From Fontibacter flavus (GTDB taxonomy: Bacteria; Bacteroidota; Bacteroidia; Cytophagales; Cyclobacteriaceae), in the NCBI RefSeq assembly GCF_042432905.1, contig NZ_JBHLWI010000003.1, positions 6,968 through 70,967 of the forward strand: 64,000 bases of DNA, given 5' to 3'. The position numbers were made by a program, and so were the translations under genes. The stretch's first letter is position 1. Each line of letters begins with the position of its first letter. This document shows, in pieces, positions 36,106 through 44,100 of this stretch. Under the pieces are notes generated by a model, which was not told the origin of the DNA, searched no databases, and saw nothing but the letters and a program-made list of their open reading frames with translations.

Positions 36106-37077
36106 ATGGAAAAATATTTAAAAGCCACCGCAAATGTTTATAGAGATGCTGCCCTAAAACCTGATGTAGGGCTTTGCTGTACCACCACACCCATATGGCA
36201 ATTACCCGGATTATCCATTCCTAAAATCATGCAGGAAATGAATTATGGATGTGGTAGCACAGTTCACCCTAGAGACCTGAGTAATGACCCAAATATTTTA
36301 TATGTAGGTGTGGGAGGAGGCATGGAGGTGTTGCAGTTTGCCTATTTTTCAAGAAAGGCAAATGGGGTAATCGGAATCGATATTGTGGATGAAATGCTGG
36401 AAGCGTGCCAAAAAAACCTGCTTGAGGCAGAAAAACAAAATGATTGGTTTGATGCCAAATTTGTTTCTCTGAGAAAAGGAACTGCCTTGAGTCTACCCGT
36501 AGAAGATAACTCCATCGATGTAGCAGCTCAAAACTGTCTGTTCAATATCTTCACCAAGGACGATTTGAAAATGGCCTTGGATGAAATGTACCGTGTCCTA
36601 AAGCCACACGGTAAACTGGTGCTAAGTGATCCAATCACAGAAAATGAAATGCCTGCATCACTGAGAAACGATGAACGTCTTAGAGCACTTTGCCTTAGCG
36701 GATCTTTACCCCTACAAGAGTACCTGGACATGATCGCAAATGCTGGTTTTGGGACTATTGAGGTAAGGGCTAAAAGACCCTACAGGATCCTGGATCCAAA
36801 ACATTACGATACTCCCCAATTGATCATGTTGGAGAGTGTAGAAGTATGTGCCATAAAAGACCCTATGCCCGAGGATGGACCTTGTATTTTCACCGGAAAA
36901 TCAGCTATCTATTTTGGAGATGAGGAATACTTTGATGACCAAAAAGGGCATATTCTCATGAACAATCAACCTTTGGCAATTTGTGATAAAACTGCCGACA
37001 TTTTAGGTAATATGGGAAGACAGGATATTTATATCAGCGAATCGACATTCTTTTATGATGGGGGTGGCTGTTGTTAA
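36106..37077 (+). CDS. arsM: Arsenite S-adenosylmethyltransferase ArsM, arsenosugar type
   Basis: Class I SAM methyltransferase of 323 residues. The SAM-binding loop is YVGVGGGMEVLQFA near residue 70. Conserved Cys for arsenite binding occur near the N-terminus (GLCCTTTP), in the NYGCGS segment, and later in ALCLSG. The protein ends in GGGCC, a typical arsenic-binding tail. It methylates arsenite to mono- and dimethylarsenicals, feeding ArsS. It is the last gene of the four-gene run. Confidence 0.92.
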   Translation: MEKYLKATANVYRDAALKPDVGLCCTTTPIWQLPGLSIPKIMQEMNYGCGSTVHPRDLSNDPNILYVGVGGGMEVLQFAYFSRKANGVIGIDIVDEMLEACQKNLLEAEKQNDWFDAKFVSLRKGTALSLPVEDNSIDVAAQNCLFNIFTKDDLKMALDEMYRVLKPHGKLVLSDPITENEMPASLRNDERLRALCLSGSLPLQEYLDMIANAGFGTIEVRAKRPYRILDPKHYDTPQLIMLESVEVCAIKDPMPEDGPCIFTGKSAIYFGDEEYFDDQKGHILMNNQPLAICDKTADILGNMGRQDIYISESTFFYDGGGCC

Positions 37078-37131
37078 CCCTTCCAACATTTTGAAAAGAG
37101 AATTCGCGGATATTTTTTAAAGATAACAAAT

Positions 37132-37180
37132 ACCCATCAGCAGTTTAAACTTGAAAAACACTGTTGATGGGTAGTTATTT
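37132..37180 (+). terminator. Terminator after arsM
   Basis: ACCCATCAGCAGT (37132-37144) pairs with ACTGTTGATGGGT (37160-37172), a 13-bp stem with one G-T pair, followed by AGTTATTTA. The T tract is weak but the stem is strong. Confidence 0.65.
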
Positions 37181-37303
37181 AGCTAATTTCTTTCTTAAAA
37201 AAGTGTAAATTCTAAAAAACCCGAAAATAAATTCTAGCTCAAGCAACGTGCTGCTCTTTTTTTCCGTCTTCAGGTTAATCAATCTTTTTTAAAACAATCG
37301 GAC

Positions 37304-37540
37304 ATGAGCAATATCAACAAAAAGAAGAAAGCCATTGACATCTTCCGGTCATATGGCATTCCTTTGACCGGCAAAAGAAAAACAGCTAATTTTTTCCATG
37401 AACTTCATATGGACAAGATCTTCGTGGATGGGCTGATATTTGAGCTGGAACTAGAACTTGAAAAAATAATTGAATCTGAAAAACTGCATAAGTTAGAAAG
37501 TCCATCAATGGTTCTTGAAGAATTATTTGCTGCTGTTTGA
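37304..37540 (+). CDS. Small acyl carrier protein-like protein lacking the Ser site
   Basis: Protein of 78 residues, mostly helical. The middle and end (HELHMDKIFVDGLIFELE, then SPSMVLEEL) have the rhythm of an acyl carrier protein helix II and IV, but the DSL phosphopantetheine attachment Ser is absent (MDKIF occupies that place). Resemblance is weak and based on reading only. It could be an ACP-fold structural protein, or unrelated. It sits alone, 131 bases before tRNA-Pro, with an AT-rich leader of about 225 bases upstream. Confidence 0.5.
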   Translation: MSNINKKKKAIDIFRSYGIPLTGKRKTANFFHELHMDKIFVDGLIFELELELEKIIESEKLHKLESPSMVLEELFAAV

Positions 37541-37671
37541 TTAGTGAAAACTTATTAAGTCTTCCTTCCTACTGCCTGACTGCTTATCAGGTTATCAGAA
37601 AATATTTCCAGGTTTATTGGCCCATTTTTTTGGAATTAAAGCTCCATACTTATTAATTTCGAACACTTAAT

Positions 37672-37745
37672 CGGGGTGTGGCGCAGTCCGGTAGCGTACA
37701 CGTCTGGGGGGCGTGTGGTCGCAGGTTCAAATCCTGTCACCCCGA
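37672..37745 (+). tRNA. tRNA-Pro (anticodon GGG)
   Basis: 74 bases fold as a tRNA: acceptor CGGGGTG/CACCCCG with discriminator A, D-arm with AGTCCGGTA, anticodon stem CACGT/GCGTG with loop CTGGGGG, and T-loop GTTCAAATC. The 3' CCA is not encoded (CAG follows). An integrase gene starts 287 bases downstream in the same direction, so the 3' end of this tRNA is the likely attachment site. Confidence 0.95.
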
Positions 37746-37769
37746 CAGAGAGGGAGTTCAACTCCCTTT

Positions 37770-37810
37770 AAAAGCCTGTAAATCGTATGATTTACAGGCT
37801 TTTCTGTTTT
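37770..37810 (+). terminator. Terminator downstream of tRNA-Pro
   Basis: AAAAGCCTGTAAATC and its exact complement (37770-37784 and 37789-37803) form a 15-bp stem with a GTAT loop, followed by a T-rich tract. A shorter hairpin GGGAG/CTCCC precedes it at 37751-37767. The AAAAGCCTGT stem recurs in the terminator after the integrase gene. Confidence 0.88.
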
Positions 37811-37886
37811 TTCGATATCAATGTAATACAAGCAATTTCAAGAAAAATGAGAACTGAACGGTGAACCAAATTAGTAATTATATTTG

Positions 37887-37987
37887 GGTCACCAGAAAGG
37901 AGTTAATTAACTGTTAATCAGATGGTTGATTAATTCATTTTGACCTGTTTTGGTTTTGTTTGAGTGACCTTTTTGGAGCAGGTCACC
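37887..37987. promoter_or_regulatory. Repeated GGTCACC motifs ahead of integrase
   Basis: GGTCACC occurs at 37887-37893 and 37981-37987 with an inverted GTGACC at 37964-37969 (stem GTGACC/GGTCAC with an 11-base spacer). They lie between the presumed attachment site and the integrase start. They could be arm-type recombinase sites or an operator for integrase control; the sequence alone does not decide. Confidence 0.35.
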
Positions 37988-38032
37988 ACGAACAATAACA
38001 AATGGTTTTAAAAACTCAAAAATGAAATTGCC

Positions 38033-39295
38033 ATGAGAACGACAAACACTTTTGGAATCCAGTTCATTATCCGTGTGAACAAAGCAAAAAACGGTAAAGC
38101 TCCAATTTATGCCCGGATCACTGTGGACGGGGAAAGAAAGGAAATATCCTTAAAGAGGTATATTAAACCTGCCGACTGGAACAGTAAAAAGGGAATGGCC
38201 AGAGGGAGCCGGGAAGAAATCAAATCTCTCAATCACTATCTTGAAGAGGTAAACGCCAGACTAGTTGAATGTTACCAAGAAATGCAAATCCAGAAACGGT
38301 TGATTACGGCAGAAGGGATTAAATGTATGTTTCTGGGAACAGGTGACAAAGAGCATACCCTTACCAAACTGATGGAATACCATAATACTAGATTTAAGGA
38401 TACGTTGGCTTGGGGAACCATGAAGAATTACCATACCACACAGAAGTATGTGGTTAAATTCATGAAAGAGCGCCACGGAACATCTGATATGTACCTTTCC
38501 GAACTCCGGTACAAGTTTATAACAGACCTTGAGTTTTACCTTCTGAACTATGTACCCAAAGACCACCAGAGACCCTTAACCAACAACGGGATCATGAAGC
38601 ATTTGGAACGTCTGAAAAAAATGATAGCCTTGGCTGTCAAAATGGAGTGGCTGGATAAAGATCCTTTTAGCAGGTACAAACTCAAATTTCACAAGGTAGA
38701 CAGGGGATATTTGGAAGCGAATGAGCTTGATGCAATCGAAAGAAAAGAGTTTTCCATCGTCCGTTTGCAATGGGTCAGGGATTTATTTGTGTTCAGTTGC
38801 TATACTGGACTGGCCTATGTTGACACGATGAACCTGACTCCTGATAATGTTTCAATAGGAATTGATGGAGAATACTGGATCTCCACATGCAGGCAAAAAA
38901 CGGACAAACCGGTAAGGGTTCCCATCCTCCCCAAAGCATGGGAGATTATTGAAAAATACCGCAGCCATCCAAGGTCGATTGAAAAGGGCACACTGTTTCC
39001 CGTGATAAGTAACCAAAAGCTGAACAGTTACCTGAAGGAGATAGCGGATTTGTGCGGGATCAACAAGAACCTGACTTTCCATTTGGCAAGACATACCTTT
39101 GCTACCACGGTAACTTTGTTGAATGGTGTTCCCATAGAAACGGTAAGCAAAATGCTTGGCCACACCAAAATTGCCACAACCCAGATTTATGCAAGGGTTG
39201 TTGAGCAAAAGGTCAGTGAGGACATGAAGTCCTTAAAAGAAACACTTGGTCAAAAGAAAAATTTGCCGACCGGCCTCAATTCGGCCAATGGTTGA
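38033..39295 (+). CDS. Tyrosine recombinase (integrase), Bacteroidetes element type
   Basis: Site-specific integrase of 420 residues. An N-terminal arm-binding-like region (about 1-100) and a SAM-like core-binding domain (about 100-210) precede the catalytic domain. HLARHTF (near 350), LGHTKIATTQIYARV (near 378-391) give the His-Arg-His-Tyr residues. The usual first Arg is replaced: the box reads CYTGLAYVDT, with Ala after TGL, as is common among Bacteroidetes conjugative and mobilisable element integrases. It is oriented away from tRNA-Pro and reads into the element. It is flanked on both sides by terminators with the same AAAAGCCTGT stem. Confidence 0.93.
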   Translation: MRTTNTFGIQFIIRVNKAKNGKAPIYARITVDGERKEISLKRYIKPADWNSKKGMARGSREEIKSLNHYLEEVNARLVECYQEMQIQKRLITAEGIKCMFLGTGDKEHTLTKLMEYHNTRFKDTLAWGTMKNYHTTQKYVVKFMKERHGTSDMYLSELRYKFITDLEFYLLNYVPKDHQRPLTNNGIMKHLERLKKMIALAVKMEWLDKDPFSRYKLKFHKVDRGYLEANELDAIERKEFSIVRLQWVRDLFVFSCYTGLAYVDTMNLTPDNVSIGIDGEYWISTCRQKTDKPVRVPILPKAWEIIEKYRSHPRSIEKGTLFPVISNQKLNSYLKEIADLCGINKNLTFHLARHTFATTVTLLNGVPIETVSKMLGHTKIATTQIYARVVEQKVSEDMKSLKETLGQKKNLPTGLNSANG

Positions 39296-39315
39296 GCATT
39301 GCTTATATAGTATTC

Positions 39316-39355
39316 AAAAGCCTGTGATCAATATTTGAGGTTACAGGCTTTTTTC
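39316..39355 (+). terminator. Terminator after integrase
   Basis: AAAAGCCTGT (39316-39325) pairs with ACAGGCTTTT around a ~17-base loop and is followed by a T run. It shares its stem sequence with the terminator after tRNA-Pro. Confidence 0.8.
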
Positions 39356-39430
39356 CCACTTCCAAATCAGGGTGTGAAAAATTTCCTTGCTTTGAAAATA
39401 CTTTTGGAGGCTCAACCAAACAGTAAAATC

Positions 39431-39721
39431 ATGGCTGTAGAGATTATCACCCGGGAAGACTTAGACAGATTCAGGAAAGACCTATTGGAGGACATCAAAA
39501 GGCTGCTAAAGAGCAATTCCGGGCAACCTACCAAGAAATGGCTCAAATCATTTGAGGTCAGGAAGCTGTTGGGGATATCTCCCGGTACTTTACAAAACCT
39601 GCGGGTAAACGGAACCTTGCCTTACACTAAAGTAGGGGGAGTACTCTATTATGACCAGGATGATATTCAAAAGATGCTACAGGCCAATAAATTTCAGAAC
39701 CGGGTTTTTCAAGATTCTTGA
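39431..39721 (+). CDS. Excisionase-like helix-turn-helix protein
   Basis: DNA-binding protein of 96 residues. ATG 39431 is chosen, because longer frames would start inside the terminator of the integrase gene. The C-terminal half is a HTH_17/excisionase-type domain: WLKSFEVRKLLGISPGTLQNLR, then GTLPYTKVGGVLYYDQDDIQKML. Such proteins next to Bacteroidetes integrases regulate excision or transfer. It has a charged N-terminal coiled-coil-like segment (about 8-30). Confidence 0.88.
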   Translation: MAVEIITREDLDRFRKDLLEDIKRLLKSNSGQPTKKWLKSFEVRKLLGISPGTLQNLRVNGTLPYTKVGGVLYYDQDDIQKMLQANKFQNRVFQDS

Positions 39722-39761
39722 TTTCCTTTAGCAATTCCCCTTCTATAGAAAATGCAATAGG

Positions 39762-39980
39762 ATGAATAGACCAAAAGGTGTTAATGAGGGATTTGGCATG
39801 GAGATTCCACCACTTCTTGAACATGTCAAAATCTATTTTTTACAAAAGGAACTATCCCTGGAAGAAGCGGAGATTTTCTTTCACCACCATGAGAACATCA
39901 AATGGAACACGAAAAAAGGGGTACCTATTAAGAACTGGAAAGCTTATGCTAATGAGTGGATATGGAATCTTTCGCAATGA
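39762..39980 (+). CDS. Small backbone protein, copy A
   Basis: Protein of 72 residues without a known domain. It is clearly related to the protein at 57040-57255: PPLLEHVKIYF, EEAEIFFHHHE, GVPIKNWKAYANEWIWNL align with PPLFDHVKAYF, DEAEIFYYHYE, GTPFSNWKTLADDWIWNL. The pattern (helix, DEAE, Trp-rich end) recalls small helical replication- or DNA-associated proteins of such elements, but this is only an impression. It follows the HTH gene by 40 bases. A third, decayed copy lies at 47774-47912. Confidence 0.75.
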   Translation: MNRPKGVNEGFGMEIPPLLEHVKIYFLQKELSLEEAEIFFHHHENIKWNTKKGVPIKNWKAYANEWIWNLSQ

Positions 39981-40017
39981 TGCTAATTTCTCAGAAGAGG
40001 TAAAGGCCTGTCTTTTC

Positions 40018-40197
40018 TTATTCTGATTGAGCATTTGCATTTTCTTCGATATCCATTTGCTCAAATGCAGCTTGCGCCAAAATATTGATAAAATCCAAAA
40101 CAAATTTTGCCTGTTCGTCATCAACATCCAGTCCATTCTTTCTGCAAACTTTTTTGACTTCTTCCGGTCTAATGTCCCATCTATTATTGTACGCCAT
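40018..40197 (-). CDS. Small hypothetical protein
   Basis: Protein of 59 residues from ATG 40197 (MAYNNRWDIRPEEVKK); a TTG two codons upstream is in frame. It is helical and charged, with an acidic C-terminus. It is convergent with copy A of the small backbone protein. No domain is recognised, but residue composition and the clean frame suggest a real gene. Confidence 0.6.
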   Translation of the reverse strand: MAYNNRWDIRPEEVKKVCRKNGLDVDDEQAKFVLDFINILAQAAFEQMDIEENANAQSE

Positions 40198-40339
40198 ATT
40201 CAATTTTTTTTAAGAAGGATGTCGAATCACTTATATGTTTTCAGGAGTACTTTATCTACCATGATCAATAAGTTTCCGGGTTTATAGCACCTCAAATCTT
40301 GGCGTGTAATCCCCAGCCTGTTTTCAACCCTTACAATAG

Positions 40340-40408
40340 CATAGTCAGGCCTCTCCTATTTTTGGATCAGGTCAGGGGCGCTGGGCTTATCTTTCACCCG
40401 GTAAATAG
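40340..40408 (+). pseudogene. 3' remnant of the ~121-residue backbone protein gene
   Basis: The frame SPIFGSGQGRWAYLSPGK followed by TAG matches the C-terminus of the protein at 47944-48309 (SPLVGSGQGRWAYLSPHK, TAG). A stop codon (TAG 40337-40339) lies just upstream in frame and no start exists, so only the tail survives. Most DNA differences in the matching part are synonymous, showing that it was once selected as protein. Confidence 0.75.
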
Positions 40409-40475
40409 TCCATAGCTCTTTTACCAAAGTTTAAAAAAAGAGTTTTAGCACCTTATAAAACGCGGGTCAATATCT
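40364..40475 (+). repeat. Direct repeat, module tail (copy A)
   Basis: About 110 bases similar to 48,265-48,370: the last codons of the ~121-residue gene and the following non-coding tail (shared words include GGATCAGGTCAGGGGCG, CTCTTTTAC and AACACCT/AGCACCT CATAAA). Similarity is high at first and fades with indels. Confidence 0.7.
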
Positions 40476-40592
40476 GCCGGAATGGCAGGCCATTCAAGCG
40501 CTAAAAGACAAATTCACCATAACTTCAGCCGGCCATCTGAAATCATCATTAATTTCCACAGTAATCTCTCCACTTGTGTTCAAAAGATACCC

Positions 40593-40871
40593 CTATTCAT
40601 CCTTTTGTGATAATGGAGGTATACGCTTAAACCAATCCATCATATTGGATTGTAGTCGGATTCTTTCATCTATTGTATTAAGGTGCAATCTTCCGTTTGG
40701 CAATAATTTCACTTTCTTCAAATGCTGACCAGTTGACCATACCTTATTTTGAATTAAATCATCATCTTTTGAATCGAAGACTCTTAGCATATCTTCATAT
40801 AAAAGCGAGATATTCTGCTCAAATTCTTTGCGGGTAGAAGGGGTTGGCATGCCATATTTAGGTTTCTTCAT
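40593..40871 (-). CDS. Small AVAST-associated protein, second copy
   Basis: Protein of 92 residues, last gene of the minus-strand defence run. It is related to the protein encoded just upstream: TRKEFEQN, then LKKVKLLPNGRLHLNTIDE aligns with SRKEFERN and LMKVRVLPNARINLSTINE. It overlaps that gene by 14 bases. The position matches the small third component of AVAST type 1 systems, here present twice. No catalytic motif is seen. Confidence 0.72.
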   Translation of the reverse strand: MKKPKYGMPTPSTRKEFEQNISLLYEDMLRVFDSKDDDLIQNKVWSTGQHLKKVKLLPNGRLHLNTIDERIRLQSNMMDWFKRIPPLSQKDE

Positions 40872-41112
40872 TTTTTACATTATTGAAGTTTTTCATTCCT
40901 GTCATCATGGTTGTGGCCCTCACAAGTTCATTAATGGTGGATAAATTAATCCTAGCATTTGGCAGAACTCTGACTTTCATTAAACTTTCAATACCCTTTC
41001 TGGATTGCTCAGAAAAGACCAATCTTCCATTTCTAGCAAGTTCAGCTGTAGTATTCAAATTTCGTTCAAATTCCTTTCTGCTTTTTATATAATATCCTCT
41101 GGGTTCAAACAT
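40858..41112 (-). CDS. Small AVAST-associated protein, first copy
   Basis: Protein of 84 residues starting 2 bases after the trypsin-STAND gene stop, so co-transcribed. It contains SRKEFERN and VRVLPNARINLSTINELV, shared with the next gene. It likely is the small third subunit (Avs1C-like) of the system; its role in the family is not well defined. The basic, helical composition would fit a nucleic-acid- or protein-binding accessory. Confidence 0.72.
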   Translation of the reverse strand: MFEPRGYYIKSRKEFERNLNTTAELARNGRLVFSEQSRKGIESLMKVRVLPNARINLSTINELVRATTMMTGMKNFNNVKNEET

Positions 41113-41114
41113 TT

Positions 41115-44100
41115 TTAAATAGGGTTAATCGCTTCATAAATCTGATCTATGTTGTTTTTTGCCACACGAGGCATTATTGACTGATTCAAAGCACATCTTA
41201 CTAATTCATAATAGTTTCCTTCGTAAGTAAATTGAGCTTCTTGAAAGCTCCTCCTTATGTACTTATCCGCTTTTAATATATCCTGCCAGGGCATTGACTC
41301 ACAAGCTTTCTCTACTTTGGTCAAAATGCTTTCACAAAATTCCCTATCCAGGATTTTCAGGTCATTTAATTCATCAATTTCTTCCTGAATAGGTGTCAAC
41401 ATTTCCTCATCGAATGCTACCTCACTGTTTCCAACAATGGACTCAGGCAAGGCTTTGTTTAGTTTTTCCATTAGATAATTATAGCCTGATACACTCAGTA
41501 ATTTTCCCATTTCAAGGTAGTGCTTAAATATTGTAAGGTGTTTTACTTCAGCTATGGCGCTTATCTGGTCAGGGTTCTCTTCCAATCTCATTCGAAGTTT
41601 GTCCGGTGAACTTTGGACAATATTGAATAGAAGCACAGCACTTTTTTCGGGTAAAGCCGATGGTTTTTTTGAAATACTCTCCTCCACCAACAGGTTGATT
41701 ATATCATCTGATATACAGCTACTTAAGAACATCAAGGCTTTAGAAGCACCGTTGTTAATCCAATCCAATGGGTGATTAAGTAACCAAATGATAAACCTGA
41801 TTACTTGATGGTTGGTGGAAGCCACATCCTCATATGACTTGACCCAATCGTATTTTTGAAAAACAAAATCCTCCGGTCGAATAAGCAACTCAAAATGATC
41901 TGCAATGTCTTCATATACCTTGTCAATCTGATCCTGGGTCATCTTGCCATCTAGGAACCATAGAAGTTCATCCACAACTGTCCAGGCTTCTACACTCATA
42001 TTTTGAACGGAGGAGGCCAGTTTTTCTACTACCTCTTCCGTGTTTTCTAACAAAGCTTTCAGGTTTTCCTTGGCTTTTTTGTGTGACCCGGACCAATTTC
42101 CATACCAAATGCTAATACGTTCTTTGGCAAATGCCTCAGTACCTTGTTGGATTAATTTATCCCTTGATGCTCTTTTGGGACTACTTTCACACAGTTCATT
42201 GAATTCATCAAAGCTGTTGGTTCTTTGATCTCCTGCTTTTTCAATATCAGGCTCGGTCTCTTCATTTTTATCTGGGAGCTCCCAGCTTTTTTTGGCTATT
42301 ACAGCCTTCTTTAACTCATTATATATGTTGCTTTTCAAATTTAAGATCAACAGATTAACATACTGCGCCCTTTCATCCTTCATCTCGTCTGCTTCAATGA
42401 TATCAAAAATCAAATCGAAAATCTGTAATCGGTGATGGCTATCATCAATATCGTTTAAAGCTTCTGCCATGTGTTTGGCGAAATCATCCACATACCTAAA
42501 GACATCATCGTTTACTGTGAAGATGCTACATAGGCTAGCCTTGATATAGGGTGACAAGTCATTACATTCTTCAAGTATTTTTAAAACTGAATTCTGAATA
42601 GTTATATTTCTTGCTCCCAGAGCATAGCCATTCCCCAAAGATTTGGCATCCACAGTAAAATATTCAGCATTCTGAATAACAACATCGGCAGGAGGAACGG
42701 TTTCAAATTTCAGATATTCAATGGCCTTGTCAAGGTTGCCTTTGGCAATTAAATCACCAATAAAACTTTCTTTCTCATAGCGAATGGATCGCTGAAAGGT
42801 CATCTCACCGGAGGCATAATCTAATAAGGAAGCAAACTTCCAAGAATAATTAGAAGAACTGCTTTGATCAGACTTCAATCTCAAAGTGGCATTGAGTAGT
42901 TGCAATTGCGACTCTTTATACCAGGATGGCCCCATTGAAGTCTTGAGCATCTCCTGAAAAGCTGACCTCGCCCGTTCTTTTTTATTCATTAAACCATAGA
43001 ACTCTACGACCCGGATCAATCCTGGAGTTCTTTCCCATCTGTTTTGAACATGTTTTACGATGTGGTCTTCAAGTAATTCGATCAGTAAAAGTGTGTGTGA
43101 ATCGGCTGCCTCATGTTTAATCACCACTTCAATGACCGAAACAAGTATTTCCCGATATCCTTCGGTAAATACACCCAACTGGTCTTTACTACCCTGTTCA
43201 ATAAAACTGCTTAATGTATCAATGGATTCGCGAAAAAAGGAGACAAAGAGGCCTGCTATTTTCGTAAAAATGAAAGGAACCAAATCCTCTGGAATCAGAT
43301 AACTCCTTTCCCAATGAGACCGTTCCTCCAGTTTAAGTTCATTGAGTTTTAACAAACTGCTGAGGTGCTTCAATAATTCACCATAGTCTTCTCCGAATAC
43401 TTTTTTCCTGCTCAGCATCCCTTCGAGCAAACCCAGATGCTCCAATAGTTCTTTATAGTATTGCTCCCAATTGGTAAGCCTTAAATAGCGTTTAGGCAAT
43501 GTTGGTAATTGATCAATTGCCGTATTATAGCCCTTACAAACAGCATTGAAATAGGAAGAGTGCATTGATTTGTAATTCAAATCAACTCCGTTATACTCTC
43601 GTATTTCAAGTATTTGGGAACCCTCTGAAAGAAGATGCTTTTCAATCAATGGCTCAATAATATCAAGTCGTTTGCTGTCACCGATAAGCGCTTTGATCAA
43701 AACAAAAGGAGTTCTGTTCTCGCTGTCATAACCATAATTGTCAATGAGCCACTCTAAATCTTCAATACTTTTAAGGTAGGAGTTGGTTTTGTCAACATAG
43801 GTTAAATTATACCGATTGAACTCTTGAAAATGTATGATAGATAGGGCAATAATTCTTGCCCATTTATCATCTATGGCAGCTCCTGAAATCTCTGATCGCT
43901 CTTTCACATTTACATACCCATCAAAAAAACGCATAGCAAAACCGTTGTGCCAGGAAGTCCCCATTTCTCTTGTGCTATACAGTGCCCGATAGACTTCCAT
44001 TTCTTTATGTTTCTCGGCCAAATTCTGAAAATCCTTGAGTGAGCGAAAGGTGTGTTCAACCTCTTGCATTCCTTTTTCTCCCATAGAAAGTATGGAAAGC

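Larger units (their letters stand above)
40198..40592. other. Gap with module remnant and AVAST 3' flank
   Basis: 395 bases without an intact gene. It contains the promoter side of the small minus-strand gene, the remnant of the ~121-residue gene (40340-40408) and the tail repeat shared with 48,265-48,370. From about 40,480 the sequence is unrelated to the other copy and marks the start of cargo block 1. No strong terminator for the minus-strand defence operon was recognised here. Confidence 0.55.
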
